Below, one piece after another: positions 23,051 through 29,600 of a DNA stretch of 29,600 nt. The stretch lies in the NCBI GenBank assembly GCA_044433415.1, contig JAWXTP010000025.1, positions 1 to 29,600 on the forward strand, read 5' to 3'. The stretch is from JAWXTP01 sp044433415. Its GTDB lineage: Bacteria > Bacteroidota > Bacteroidia > Bacteroidales > Rikenellaceae. The notes beneath the pieces were generated by a model that was not told the origin of the DNA, did no database searches, and worked only from the letters and a program-made list of their open reading frames with translations. Within the stretch, counting starts at the first letter, position 1; every line of letters starts with the position of its first letter. The position numbers and the translations under genes are program-made.

Positions 23051-23593
23051 TTATTTTATCACAATTTCTTTTGCGTTTTGAGAAATTAAACTTTCCTTTT
23101 TAGGTAAAATAATTACTAAAACTCCATTGTCAAATTTTGCATCTATAGCATCTTTTTCAACGTTTTCTGGTATCTCAAGCACTTGATTAAAATAAGAAAC
23201 AGAAAACTCTTTTCTTAAGTATTTGTCATAAGCATCTTTATTGCCGCATGCACCGTTGTTACATTTAGTTTCAGTTTCGTTATTTTCAGTACTGTCTTCT
23301 GTATTATTCTCAGTGTTATTTTCAGTAGTCATTACCTTAGGCTGTTCTTTTTCTTGTTCAGACTGTTTCTTTTTTGACATGTAGATAACTAAACAATTAT
23401 CTTCACGCACACTAATTTTAATATCGTCTTTAGATATGCCAGGTGCAGCCATTTCTACTCTAAATTCATTATCATTTTCAATGATGTTTACTGCTGGTGA
23501 GGCATTACGAGTAATTTTTGATACCCATTCATTACCTAAAAATTCATTAAATAAAGAAGGAATCCAGTTTTGTGTTTTTTTTGCTGTTAACAT
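23051..23593 (-). CDS. Small heat shock protein (Hsp20/alpha-crystallin family) with an acidic Asn/Thr/Glu-rich insert
   Basis: An ATP-independent holdase chaperone forming oligomers in the cytoplasm. At 180 residues it is longer than the roughly 145 usual for Bacteroidetes Hsp20. The alpha-crystallin domain starts at about 32 (PAVNIIENDNEFRVEMAAPG), continues through DDIKISVREDNCLVIYM, and resumes at 125-165 (LRKEFSVSYFNQVLEIPENV, NGVLVIILPKK). The tail has an IxI-type motif, I177-V-I179, for oligomer contacts. Between the halves, residues about 76-122 form an insert rich in Glu, Asn and Thr with repeated TENN units and a CNNGAC cysteine pair. The insert falls where the beta6 loop should be. 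No promoter of consensus form is visible. Confidence 0.9.
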   Translation of the reverse strand: MLTAKKTQNWIPSLFNEFLGNEWVSKITRNASPAVNIIENDNEFRVEMAAPGISKDDIKISVREDNCLVIYMSKKKQSEQEKEQPKVMTTENNTENNTEDSTENNETETKCNNGACGNKDAYDKYLRKEFSVSYFNQVLEIPENVEKDAIDAKFDNGVLVIILPKKESLISQNAKEIVIK

Positions 23594-23630
23594 AATGTTT
23601 TACTGTTTAATTTGTTGATTATTAAGGTTC

Positions 23631-23670
23631 AAGGGGCTTTGTTGAATAAAATCAGTTTCTATAGCTCCCC
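23631..23670. repeat. Dispersed intergenic palindrome, copy 7
   Basis: AAGGGGCTTTG is a shortened left arm; TTGAATAAAATCAGTTTCTA (from 23642) then TAGCTCCCC is the conserved right half. It ends 4 nt before the stop of the CDGSH gene, that is, immediately downstream of that gene. Confidence 0.65.
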
Positions 23671-23674
23671 ATTA

Positions 23675-24418
23675 TTAACTGTCTATATTTCCGTCATCAA
23701 AGCGCACAGAAGCATGTGCTCCGTCACAGAAAGGTTTGTTAGAAGAAGCACCACACCTACATAATGTTACACGGTTACGGAGTTCATATTTAGTACCTTC
23801 GCTGCTATCTATTTTTATAGCTCCTCTTACCCACAAGGGACCGCTACATTCCATAACTGGGTCTTCTATTAGATTTAATTCCTGAGGTGTTTTATCTTCT
23901 ACAAGTGTATTATCTATCCTATTCCAGAGTCTTAATCTTCCCGAAGGGCAATTTGCTACCTCTTGTTTTATGATATTTAACTCGTCTACTTTGCCGCTTT
24001 CTTTGCGAACCATGTTCCATACATTTATATGAGTGTCACAAAAGCGAGCGTATGCACATAAGTCTTTATTATCCTCTAATGTAAGGCTTTTCCCATCATA
24101 AAAGCGTGCTGATTTGAACATAGGTTTGTTATCAGCTGTAAGCTCTAAATTTTGACGACCTTTTAAGTGGGATTCATCGCAATAAGGTTTCATTTCTGAT
24201 TTTCCACAACGACATAATGCAGTAGGAGATGCCATTAATGTATGTATCTTTCCTGTTTTGTAGCTAGATGAGATGTTATCTTTATTAGGCATAATTACTA
24301 GGTGCTTTAGGGGCGGATTTCCATACACAAGTATGGGACCTTCTGCATCTATTACTATCCTATAATTTGATTCCCTTAAAAATGTACCATGCTCTATATT
24401 CCTTTTTTGTTCTTCCAT
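23675..24418 (-). CDS. CDGSH-type iron-sulfur protein with two CDGSH motifs and a central Cys-rich domain
   Basis: A 247-residue cytoplasmic protein binding redox-active clusters; biochemical role unknown. Two CDGSH-type [2Fe-2S] motifs with three Cys and one His are present: CRCGKSEMKPYCDESH (Cys69, Cys71, Cys80, His84) and CRCGASSNKPFCDGAH (Cys220, Cys222, Cys231, His235). Between them, Cys121, Cys127, Cys157 (CPSGRL) and Cys191 resemble the divergent 4Fe-4S mono-cluster (YjdI-type) domain, so a third cluster is plausible. There is no signal peptide or membrane anchor, unlike mitoNEET. It is divergent from the SIMPL gene. Bacterial homologues are generally annotated only as iron-binding zinc finger proteins. 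Confidence 0.87.
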   Translation of the reverse strand: MEEQKRNIEHGTFLRESNYRIVIDAEGPILVYGNPPLKHLVIMPNKDNISSSYKTGKIHTLMASPTALCRCGKSEMKPYCDESHLKGRQNLELTADNKPMFKSARFYDGKSLTLEDNKDLCAYARFCDTHINVWNMVRKESGKVDELNIIKQEVANCPSGRLRLWNRIDNTLVEDKTPQELNLIEDPVMECSGPLWVRGAIKIDSSEGTKYELRNRVTLCRCGASSNKPFCDGAHASVRFDDGNIDS

Positions 24419-24485
24419 ATAATATAGTTTTATTGTTTCTGTTAAATATTGGCAAATAATATGCCTAAATGTGAAAAAATATAGC

Positions 24486-24493
24486 TATATTTG
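24486..24493 (+). promoter_or_regulatory. Bacteroidetes -7 promoter element for the SIMPL gene
   Basis: TATATTTG matches TAnnTTTG exactly, 43 nt before the ATG at 24536. Its last three bases form a TTG in frame with the gene, but a promoter box here makes that TTG an unlikely start codon. No clear -33 box. Confidence 0.5.
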
Positions 24494-24535
24494 AAGCAGG
24501 GAAAATTAACTTTTAATAATTTAAAGTATGGTATT

Positions 24536-25252
24536 ATGGCAAACAAATCAACAGTAATCTTATCATCAATTATCTTATCTTTGGGTATGGTGATTTTAGG
24601 CGCTTTTTTAAAGAGTGGAATAGTGAGTTTTAAGGATTCTGAACGTGTTGTTCTAGTGAAGGGGCTTTCAGAACGTACAGTTTTGGCAGACAATGTGATA
24701 TGGCCTATTAAGTATGAGTTAGGTAGTAATAATCTAAGTGCTTTATATGATGATATAGAAGAAAGTAATAAAAAAATTATAAGTTTCTTAGAGAAGAATG
24801 GTATTTCAAAAGATGAAGTGACTATACCTATGCCTGTAGTTCAGGATTTATATGCTGATCGTTATTCGAATACGTCGCAGATTAAATTTAGATACTACAT
24901 AAATTCCACTGTTACAGTTTCAAGTAAGAAGGTTGAAGAAGTACGTAAAGCAATGACTAAAGTGTCAGATTTAATAAAAGCAGGGCTTGCAATAAGTTCT
25001 GAGAAGTATGGTATGTCTCAAGTTAAGTTTTTGTATAATTCACTTAATGATATAAAGCCTGAAATGATAGAAGAGGCTACAAAGAGTGCTAGAGAGGCAG
25101 CAGAGAAATTTGCTAAAGATTCAAATAGTAATATAGGTAAGATTAAAACTGCTAGTCAGGGACAATTTTCTATTAATGATCAAAATGCAGACACGCCACA
25201 TATTAAGACAATTCGTGTAGTAACTACAGTTCAGTATTATCTAAAAGATTAA
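24536..25252 (+). CDS. SIMPL-domain (DUF541) protein with N-terminal membrane anchor
   Basis: A 238-residue envelope protein of unknown biochemical role; the SIMPL family includes E. coli YggE, linked to oxidative-stress tolerance. From the ATG at 24536, residues about 5-30 form a hydrophobic anchor (VILSSIILSLGMVILGAFL), then the SIMPL domain follows: RVVLVKGLSERTVLADNVIW, repeated beta-alpha units, and EATKSAREAAEKFAKDSNS with the typical LGKI-like turn (IGKIKTASQG). An upstream in-frame TTG at 24491 would add 15 residues but overlaps the predicted -7 promoter box, so ATG is preferred. It ends 4 nt before a repeat copy that likely acts as terminator. Confidence 0.87.
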   Translation: MANKSTVILSSIILSLGMVILGAFLKSGIVSFKDSERVVLVKGLSERTVLADNVIWPIKYELGSNNLSALYDDIEESNKKIISFLEKNGISKDEVTIPMPVVQDLYADRYSNTSQIKFRYYINSTVTVSSKKVEEVRKAMTKVSDLIKAGLAISSEKYGMSQVKFLYNSLNDIKPEMIEEATKSAREAAEKFAKDSNSNIGKIKTASQGQFSINDQNADTPHIKTIRVVTTVQYYLKD

Positions 25253-25255
25253 AAA

Positions 25256-25305
25256 ACTTCTAGAAACTGGATTTTAATATCTAAAATCCAGTTTCTATAC
25301 CCTTC
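25256..25305. repeat. Dispersed intergenic palindrome, copy 8 (nearly perfect)
   Basis: TAGAAACTGGATTTTA (25261-25276) pairs perfectly over 16 bp with TAAAATCCAGTTTCTA (25282-25297) around a 5-nt loop. It starts 4 nt past the SIMPL stop, and lies about 50 nt from the convergent MORN gene stop, so it could terminate both transcripts. Confidence 0.75.
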
Positions 25306-25347
25306 TGTATTTTATAGGGTTTTTAATTTGGTTACTCAATATGAAAA

Positions 25348-26145
25348 TTAGTCGACAATAGTCTTAGCAGTAATTTGGAATTTGTCATCTATCCATTCCC
25401 CAACACGTATTCCACCATCAGGTGATGTGTAAATTCCATAACCATTCTTCGCACCATTACGCCAGTTTCCTTTATAATGAGAACCATCTTCCCACCAGCA
25501 CTCACCATGACCATTTGTAGTGTCGTTAGACCATTCGCCTTTATAGATACGACCACTTGCCCATGTGAGAGTTCCGTTGCCGTTTCTTTTGCCATTCATA
25601 AAATTACCTTCATAAATATTTCCATTAGGATAATAAAACTTACCTTGGCCTGATGGACTAAAGTCTATGAACGTCCCAACATATCGTCCACCATTATTAG
25701 GATAGACGCATTCTCCGTGACCGTTACATTTCCCATCACGCCATTCACCTTTATAGTACATTCCGTCGGGCCAAGTAACTATACCATACCCACATCTTTT
25801 CCCATCTATGTATTCACCTTCATATTTTTCCCCAGTGTCTTTTATTATATAGATACCTTTACCATTTTCTCGTCCATTAAGCCACTGACCAGAATACTCA
25901 TTTCCATTAATGTTAGTGTATGTACCAGTGCCGCTAGGTTTTCCTTCTTCCCATTCTCCAACATAAACACTTCCATCAGGATATGTATGTGTTCCATGTC
26001 CATTTGGAAGTCCATCTTCCCATTCTCCTTGATATTTTGAGCCATTATTCCAAGAGTATACACCTGTTCCGTTTTCCATTTCGTTTTCCCATTCTCCAAT
26101 GTATGTACCATTGGGATCATGAAATTCAACCTGCTTTTTTGTCAT
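25348..26145 (-). CDS. MORN-repeat protein (ten repeats plus a partial one)
   Basis: A 265-residue protein built almost wholly of MORN repeats with a period of 23-24 residues: YQGEWEDGLPNGHGTHTYPD, YVGEWEEGKPSGTGTYTN and similar. I count ten full units and one partial unit at the C-terminus (RVGEWIDDKF). There is no signal peptide or membrane segment, so the protein is predicted cytoplasmic. MORN repeats form an elongated beta-meander implicated in lipid or protein contacts, but bacterial single-domain MORN proteins have no settled function. The DNA shows the same period, which creates spurious open frames on both strands. It is convergent with the SIMPL gene and has no adjacent kinase or phospholipase domain gene. 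Confidence 0.9.
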   Translation of the reverse strand: MTKKQVEFHDPNGTYIGEWENEMENGTGVYSWNNGSKYQGEWEDGLPNGHGTHTYPDGSVYVGEWEEGKPSGTGTYTNINGNEYSGQWLNGRENGKGIYIIKDTGEKYEGEYIDGKRCGYGIVTWPDGMYYKGEWRDGKCNGHGECVYPNNGGRYVGTFIDFSPSGQGKFYYPNGNIYEGNFMNGKRNGNGTLTWASGRIYKGEWSNDTTNGHGECWWEDGSHYKGNWRNGAKNGYGIYTSPDGGIRVGEWIDDKFQITAKTIVD

Positions 26146-26278
26146 ATTTGTACTGTTTTAAATATTATAATTGCGTTTGTTTTATACAATATATGTTTAG
26201 TAAATATGGATAAATATATGTAAATTTATTTAAAAAAAATATTTTATTGGTATATTTTTTAAAATCTATTATTTTTAC

Positions 26279-26286
26279 TAGCTTTG
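26279..26286 (+). promoter_or_regulatory. Bacteroidetes -7 promoter element for the GH20 gene
   Basis: TAGCTTTG matches TAnnTTTG exactly, 52 nt before the ATG. The -33 position is a T-run (26255-26260) rather than TTTG. The following TAATATAGCTAG contains a small palindrome with the box. Confidence 0.5.
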
Positions 26287-26338
26287 CATAATATAGCTAG
26301 AAGAGTTATTAACTACGTAATAATAATACCTTGTATGT

Positions 26339-28585
26339 ATGAATAAACATCTATTATCATTTGCAATAGCAACAATGTTATTTGCTTCGTGCTCAGACAC
26401 AAATACTGTTCAAGAGCTTCAACTGATACCTATGCCTAATTCTATGGCGATGGGTTCAGGTAGTTTTAACCTTAATCAGTCGGCCAATATTTTTGCTGAT
26501 ACCGATGAGCTTAAAGCCATTGCAGAGCTTATATCTGCATCTAATGGAGGCTCTTTTGGAGTGTCTCAAAGTTGTGATAACTGTGAGATACGTCTAGTTA
26601 TAGAACCTATGGGTTCAGAGGAGGCTTATAGTTTATTTGTCGATAAAGGAGGGGTAACTATTAAATCTGCGACTGCTCAAGGTGTGTTTTACGGAGCACA
26701 GACACTTATACAAATGCTTGAAGATGACCGTCTAGATACCAAAGGGGGATGGAAACTTCCGTATGTAGATATAAATGATGCACCTAGATATGGTTATAGA
26801 GGTTTGCATATTGATTTGTCACGTCACTTTTATCCTGTTGAATTTATTAAAAAATGTGTAGACCTAGCGGCTCACTATAAGTTAAATCTGCTACATCTTC
26901 ATCTTACAGATGCTGGTGGATGGCGTATAGAGATAGACAAATATCCGTTATTAACATCCTTAACGGCTTGGAGACCAGAGAAAGATTACATGAAGTGGTG
27001 GACTGAAGAAGGAGGTCGCAAGTATGTGAAAGAGGGTAGTGAAGGGGCTTATGGTGGCTATCTTACAAAAGATGATGCTAGAGAGTTAGTGAAATATGCT
27101 GCTGAGAGATTTATAACTGTCATCCCAGAGATAGAAGTGCCTGCACACTCCGACGAGGTACTTGCTGCCTATCCTGAGCTTTCTTGCGTAGGTGAGCCTT
27201 ATAAGAGTGGTGAATTTTGTATAGGTAACGAAGCTACTTTTGAGTTTATAGAGAATGTGTTAGCTGAGATTGTAGAGATATTCCCTTCTGAATACATACA
27301 TATAGGTGGTGATGAAGCATCTAAAACGTGGTGGAAAGAGTGCCCTAAATGCCAGAAGCGTATGCGTGATAATGGACTTAAGGATGTTGACGAGCTACAA
27401 AGTTATGCAATCAAACGTACTAGTGAGATACTTGCAAAACATGGACGTAAACTTATTGGTTGGGACGAAATCCTTGATGGCGGTTTAGCAGAAGATGCTA
27501 CTGTGATGTCGTGGAGAGGTGAAGAAGGAGGTATTAAAGCTGCAAAATCACATCATTATGTTGTGATGACTCCAGGATCTCATCTTTACTTTGATAGCTA
27601 CCAAGATAATCCAGCAACGCAACCTGCTGCGATAGGTGGATACACTCCTTATCTTAAAACTTACGACTATAATCCTACACCTAGTGAGCTTAACGAAACA
27701 GAAGCTAAATATATCTTGGGAGCTCAGGCAAATGTATGGGGAGAATATATGAAGGATGAGTCGCATGTAGAATATATGCTTTTCCCACGTATGCTATCAT
27801 TGTCTGAGGTAGTATGGACTATGCCTGAAAATAAGGATGTAGAAAGTTTTAAATTTAGAGTTAGTCGTCATATTCCTATTTTACAAAGTAAGAATGTAAA
27901 CACGTTTACGTTAAGTAAGGAAGTGGATATAACACCTACTGTAGATACAACAAGTAAGGAGATGAAGGTAGTATTATCTTCTGAGAGATATAAACCTACG
28001 ATACGTTATAGCACAGACGGTAATGCTCCAACAAGCAAGTCACCTCTATACGAGGGTGCGTTTGCAGTAAAAGATTCGACAGTGGTAATGGCAGCTTTAT
28101 TTAATGGTGATAAGATAGATGAGGTAATATCTAAGAATAGGTTAGATTATCATAAGGCTATAGGTAAAAAGGTGACCTATAATATTCCTTTTTATAGTGG
28201 TTATGCTGCACAGGGAGAGTCTTCATTTACTAATGGTTATAAAGGCGGTTTAAGCTATCATGATGGTCAGTGGCAAGGTTTTTTAACTGATATAGATGTA
28301 GTAATAGACCTAGGTGAGGTTATGTCTTTATCGTATGTGTCAGGTAGATTTATGCAGTTAACAGGGCCAGGAGTATATATGCCGCATTACACTAAAGTAT
28401 ACGTTTCTAATGATGGCAAAGAATATAGAGAGGTGTCAGAGGTTAAAAATGATGTACCTAGCAGTTCTTCTGAATTAATATTCAAGGATTTTGTATCTAA
28501 ATTCAATGACTCAGCACGTTACATAAAATTCTTCTCTAAAAATCAGGAGGGATTCCAGTTTCTTGATGAGATAGTTGTTTATTAA
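26339..28585 (+). CDS. GH20 beta-N-acetylhexosaminidase, predicted lipoprotein
   Basis: Removes terminal beta-linked GlcNAc or GalNAc from glycans, using the substrate acetamido group as nucleophile. The 748 residues begin with a lipoprotein-type signal (MLFASC with Cys18), so the enzyme is anchored in the envelope; SDTN after the Cys is only a weak match to a surface-export signal. The GH20b domain covers about 28-150, the TIM barrel about 152-505 with RGLHIDLSRHFYPVEF, HLTDAGGWRIEI and the catalytic pair Asp325-Glu326 in HIGGDEASKTWW. A chitobiase C-terminal domain (about 550-605) and a C-terminal F5/8-type carbohydrate-binding domain (about 625-748) follow. It has its own promoter and a strong terminator. 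With the sulfatase at 5.9 kb it suits host-glycan breakdown, although the two genes are far apart. Confidence 0.95.
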   Translation: MNKHLLSFAIATMLFASCSDTNTVQELQLIPMPNSMAMGSGSFNLNQSANIFADTDELKAIAELISASNGGSFGVSQSCDNCEIRLVIEPMGSEEAYSLFVDKGGVTIKSATAQGVFYGAQTLIQMLEDDRLDTKGGWKLPYVDINDAPRYGYRGLHIDLSRHFYPVEFIKKCVDLAAHYKLNLLHLHLTDAGGWRIEIDKYPLLTSLTAWRPEKDYMKWWTEEGGRKYVKEGSEGAYGGYLTKDDARELVKYAAERFITVIPEIEVPAHSDEVLAAYPELSCVGEPYKSGEFCIGNEATFEFIENVLAEIVEIFPSEYIHIGGDEASKTWWKECPKCQKRMRDNGLKDVDELQSYAIKRTSEILAKHGRKLIGWDEILDGGLAEDATVMSWRGEEGGIKAAKSHHYVVMTPGSHLYFDSYQDNPATQPAAIGGYTPYLKTYDYNPTPSELNETEAKYILGAQANVWGEYMKDESHVEYMLFPRMLSLSEVVWTMPENKDVESFKFRVSRHIPILQSKNVNTFTLSKEVDITPTVDTTSKEMKVVLSSERYKPTIRYSTDGNAPTSKSPLYEGAFAVKDSTVVMAALFNGDKIDEVISKNRLDYHKAIGKKVTYNIPFYSGYAAQGESSFTNGYKGGLSYHDGQWQGFLTDIDVVIDLGEVMSLSYVSGRFMQLTGPGVYMPHYTKVYVSNDGKEYREVSEVKNDVPSSSSELIFKDFVSKFNDSARYIKFFSKNQEGFQFLDEIVVY

Positions 28586-28647
28586 TGGAATTTTAGAGTT
28601 TGAATGTTAAGATTTAAAGATTCAAAAGTGTTACATAAAAATTATAT

Positions 28648-28694
28648 AAAAAGTTGGGCTAATTCCAGGAAATGTGGAGTTAGCCCAACTTTTT
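28648..28694 (+). terminator. Intrinsic terminator of the GH20 gene
   Basis: AAAAAGTTGGGCTAATTCCA (28648-28667) pairs with TGGAGTTAGCCCAACTTTTT (28675-28694) over 20 bp with one G-T pair and a 7-nt loop. The terminal T-run makes it functional on the plus strand, and the A-run at the start on the minus strand. Confidence 0.88.
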
Positions 28695-28828
28695 GTAAGT
28701 TGATTCTAAATTATTCAAGATTAGTAATATGAAGTTATATCTTGAAATTGTAAATATATTTGTTGTGATTTAATAATATTCAGCCGCTTGTCGCGACCCT
28801 GTTTGACCCAGGCAACAGTTTTCAAAAA

Positions 28829-28933
28829 AATGAGGGTGACACATAAGTACCCACAACAAACAATCAACCCCTGCTACACGCTATGTAACAGGGGTTGATT
28901 GTTTTGTTTCTAGCCTTTTGAGTCACCCTCATT
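28829..28933. repeat. Nested inverted repeat
   Basis: Outer arms AATGAGGGTGAC (28829-28840) and GTCACCCTCATT (28922-28933) are perfect 12-bp inverted repeats. Inside them AAACAATCAACCCCTG (28858-28873) and CAGGGGTTGATTGTTT (28889-28904) form a perfect 16-bp stem with a 15-nt loop. The inner stem can act as a terminator for the gene ending at 29012; the role of the outer arms is unknown. Confidence 0.65.
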
Positions 28934-29011
28934 AATATTTAGCGTCCACGATTGTCCGCTTTTTTAAAAAGGTGAAAATCTAGGTTGTTATTAGAAAAGC
29001 CTTCCCAGAGG

Positions 29012-29600
29012 TTACTCCAAAATAATAGGGCGGAAACCAACGTTCCATACTTCATGCCATGGCAAGAACTCTCTATTATCAGATACTGTAACTTTCTTAG
29101 CTCTGTCATACCACGAACCACCTTTCACGATGCGTTTGTCGCCTGTTCCTTGTGAACTAGTCCACTCAGCCACATTACCATTAATATCATAAAGACCCCA
29201 GTGGTTAGGAAGGTAACTTCCTGGAGCAGTCATCAACATACTACCATCGTCAATATCTCCACTCTTAGGAATATACGCTTGGAAACGGAATACATAATGA
29301 TTTTCACCCATAGGTTTAGGGTCAACACCTATCACTGCCATATCGTTAAGCTGTTTGTCTGCAAAATTCTCATACTTGCTAAAGTCAGTTTTGCTGCTGC
29401 CATACCAGAAGTCCTCATTTGAACCTGAGCGTGCTGCCCATTCCCATTGTTCACTTGTTGGAAGTGTAACATTGAAACCTGTTTTCTCAGAAAGTCTTTC
29501 ACTGAATAACATAGCATCGTTAAAGCTCACTTTTGTTGCTGCTAGGTGACAAGAGTCTACAAAATAACCAGGTGTAGTGTGGTCTTTCCATTGTTGACCT
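29012..29600 (-). CDS. SUMF1-domain protein, partial (5' end outside window)
   Basis: The C-terminal 196 residues of a protein continuing past the right edge: the frame is open from 29600 with WKDHTTPGYFVDSCH, aligned with WKDHVYPGY of the fusion protein at 13104-17066. A GTG at about 29530 is internal and is not the start. Shared segments are LPTSEQWEWAARSG, FSKYENFADKQL, GVDPKPMG, WGLYDINGNVAEWT and VKGGSWYDRAKK, covering the SUMF1 domain. After GGSW the FGE catalytic cysteines are again absent (Asp and Val). It is therefore a paralogue of the SUMF1 domain at about 1050-1320 of that protein. Whether the missing N-terminal part also carries heme c or propeller domains cannot be seen here. 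Confidence 0.9.
   Translation of the reverse strand, partial: GQQWKDHTTPGYFVDSCHLAATKVSFNDAMLFSERLSEKTGFNVTLPTSEQWEWAARSGSNEDFWYGSSKTDFSKYENFADKQLNDMAVIGVDPKPMGENHYVFRFQAYIPKSGDIDDGSMLMTAPGSYLPNHWGLYDINGNVAEWTSSQGTGDKRIVKGGSWYDRAKKVTVSDNREFLPWHEVWNVGFRPIILE

Larger units (their letters stand above)
28586..29011. other. Intergenic region between convergent genes, with strong hairpins
   Basis: A 426-nt gap between convergent genes. It holds the GH20 terminator (28648-28694), a GC-rich stretch of unknown nature (28782-28822), and a nested inverted repeat (28829-28933). Short open frames across the GC-rich stretch match nothing I recognise. Confidence 0.6.

Noticed and set aside
24491..24535. 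TTG start for the SIMPL protein adding 15 residues
   Set aside because: The TTG is part of an exact -7 promoter box (TATATTTG) and the added residues look non-coding; the ATG at 24536 precedes a normal membrane anchor.
25389..26213. Several open frames on both strands within the MORN gene
   Set aside because: They follow the repeat period of the real gene and are low-complexity by-products with no recognisable domain.
28782..28822. tRNA or other known RNA gene in the GC-rich stretch
   Set aside because: No cloverleaf, T-loop or acceptor stem can be formed, and the segment is too short.
29012..29530. GTG at 29530 as start of the right-edge SUMF1 gene
   Set aside because: The frame stays open to the window edge and the upstream residues (WKDHTTPGYF) align with the paralogue, so the gene starts outside the window.

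Overview
The window looks like chromosome from an AT-rich member of the Bacteroidota, most likely order Bacteroidales. The evidence is Bacteroidales-type proteins (a tricorn-like S41 protease, a Ser-type sulfatase, a GH20 lipoprotein, a Bacteroidetes-type tyrosine recombinase with an ARHSWA box), promoters of the Bacteroidetes form TAnnTTTG (with TTTG about 20 nt upstream in the best cases), and very few Shine-Dalgarno sequences. I cannot name the genus. No tRNA, rRNA, CRISPR array or insertion sequence is visible.

Layout. 1-7.3 kb, minus strand: the 5' three quarters of a B12-dependent ribonucleotide reductase (nrdJ), dihydroneopterin aldolase (folB), a secreted tricorn-like protease and a secreted Ser-type sulfatase. 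7.5-17.1 kb, plus strand: a patatin/Omp85 protein resembling type Vd autotransporters, a CpsB-like PHP phosphatase overlapping proB, then proA, then a 1320-residue exported protein combining an NPCBM domain, a hydrazine-synthase-alpha-like propeller region, two CxxCH heme c motifs and a C-terminal SUMF1 domain. 17.4-21.7 kb, minus strand: an OmpA-family porin, a lone tyrosine recombinase and L-aspartate oxidase (nadB). 22.0-29.6 kb, mixed strands: fabI, an Hsp20 with an unusual insert, a CDGSH iron-sulfur protein, a SIMPL-domain protein, a MORN-repeat protein, a GH20 hexosaminidase and, at the right edge, the C-terminus of a second SUMF1 protein that is clearly paralogous to the first.

How they fit together. 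The sulfatase, hexosaminidase, protease, OmpA protein and patatin-barrel protein are envelope or exported functions, and several would suit degradation of sulfated host glycans and peptides. nrdJ, folB, proBA, nadB and fabI are housekeeping genes. The least ordinary gene is the diheme/SUMF1 fusion at 13.1-17.1 kb. Its SUMF1 domain lacks the catalytic cysteines of formylglycine-generating enzyme, so it should not be read as the maturase of the sulfatase at 5.9-7.3 kb.

Beyond the genes, a dispersed imperfect palindrome (left arm like GGGAACTTCTAGAAACTG, right half like CGAATAAAACCAGTTTCTAG followed by AACTCCC) recurs in at least nine intergenic gaps, mostly just after stop codons. Several independent strong hairpins act as likely terminators. 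A 15-16 bp inverted repeat straddles the ompA promoter next to the tyrosine recombinase gene.
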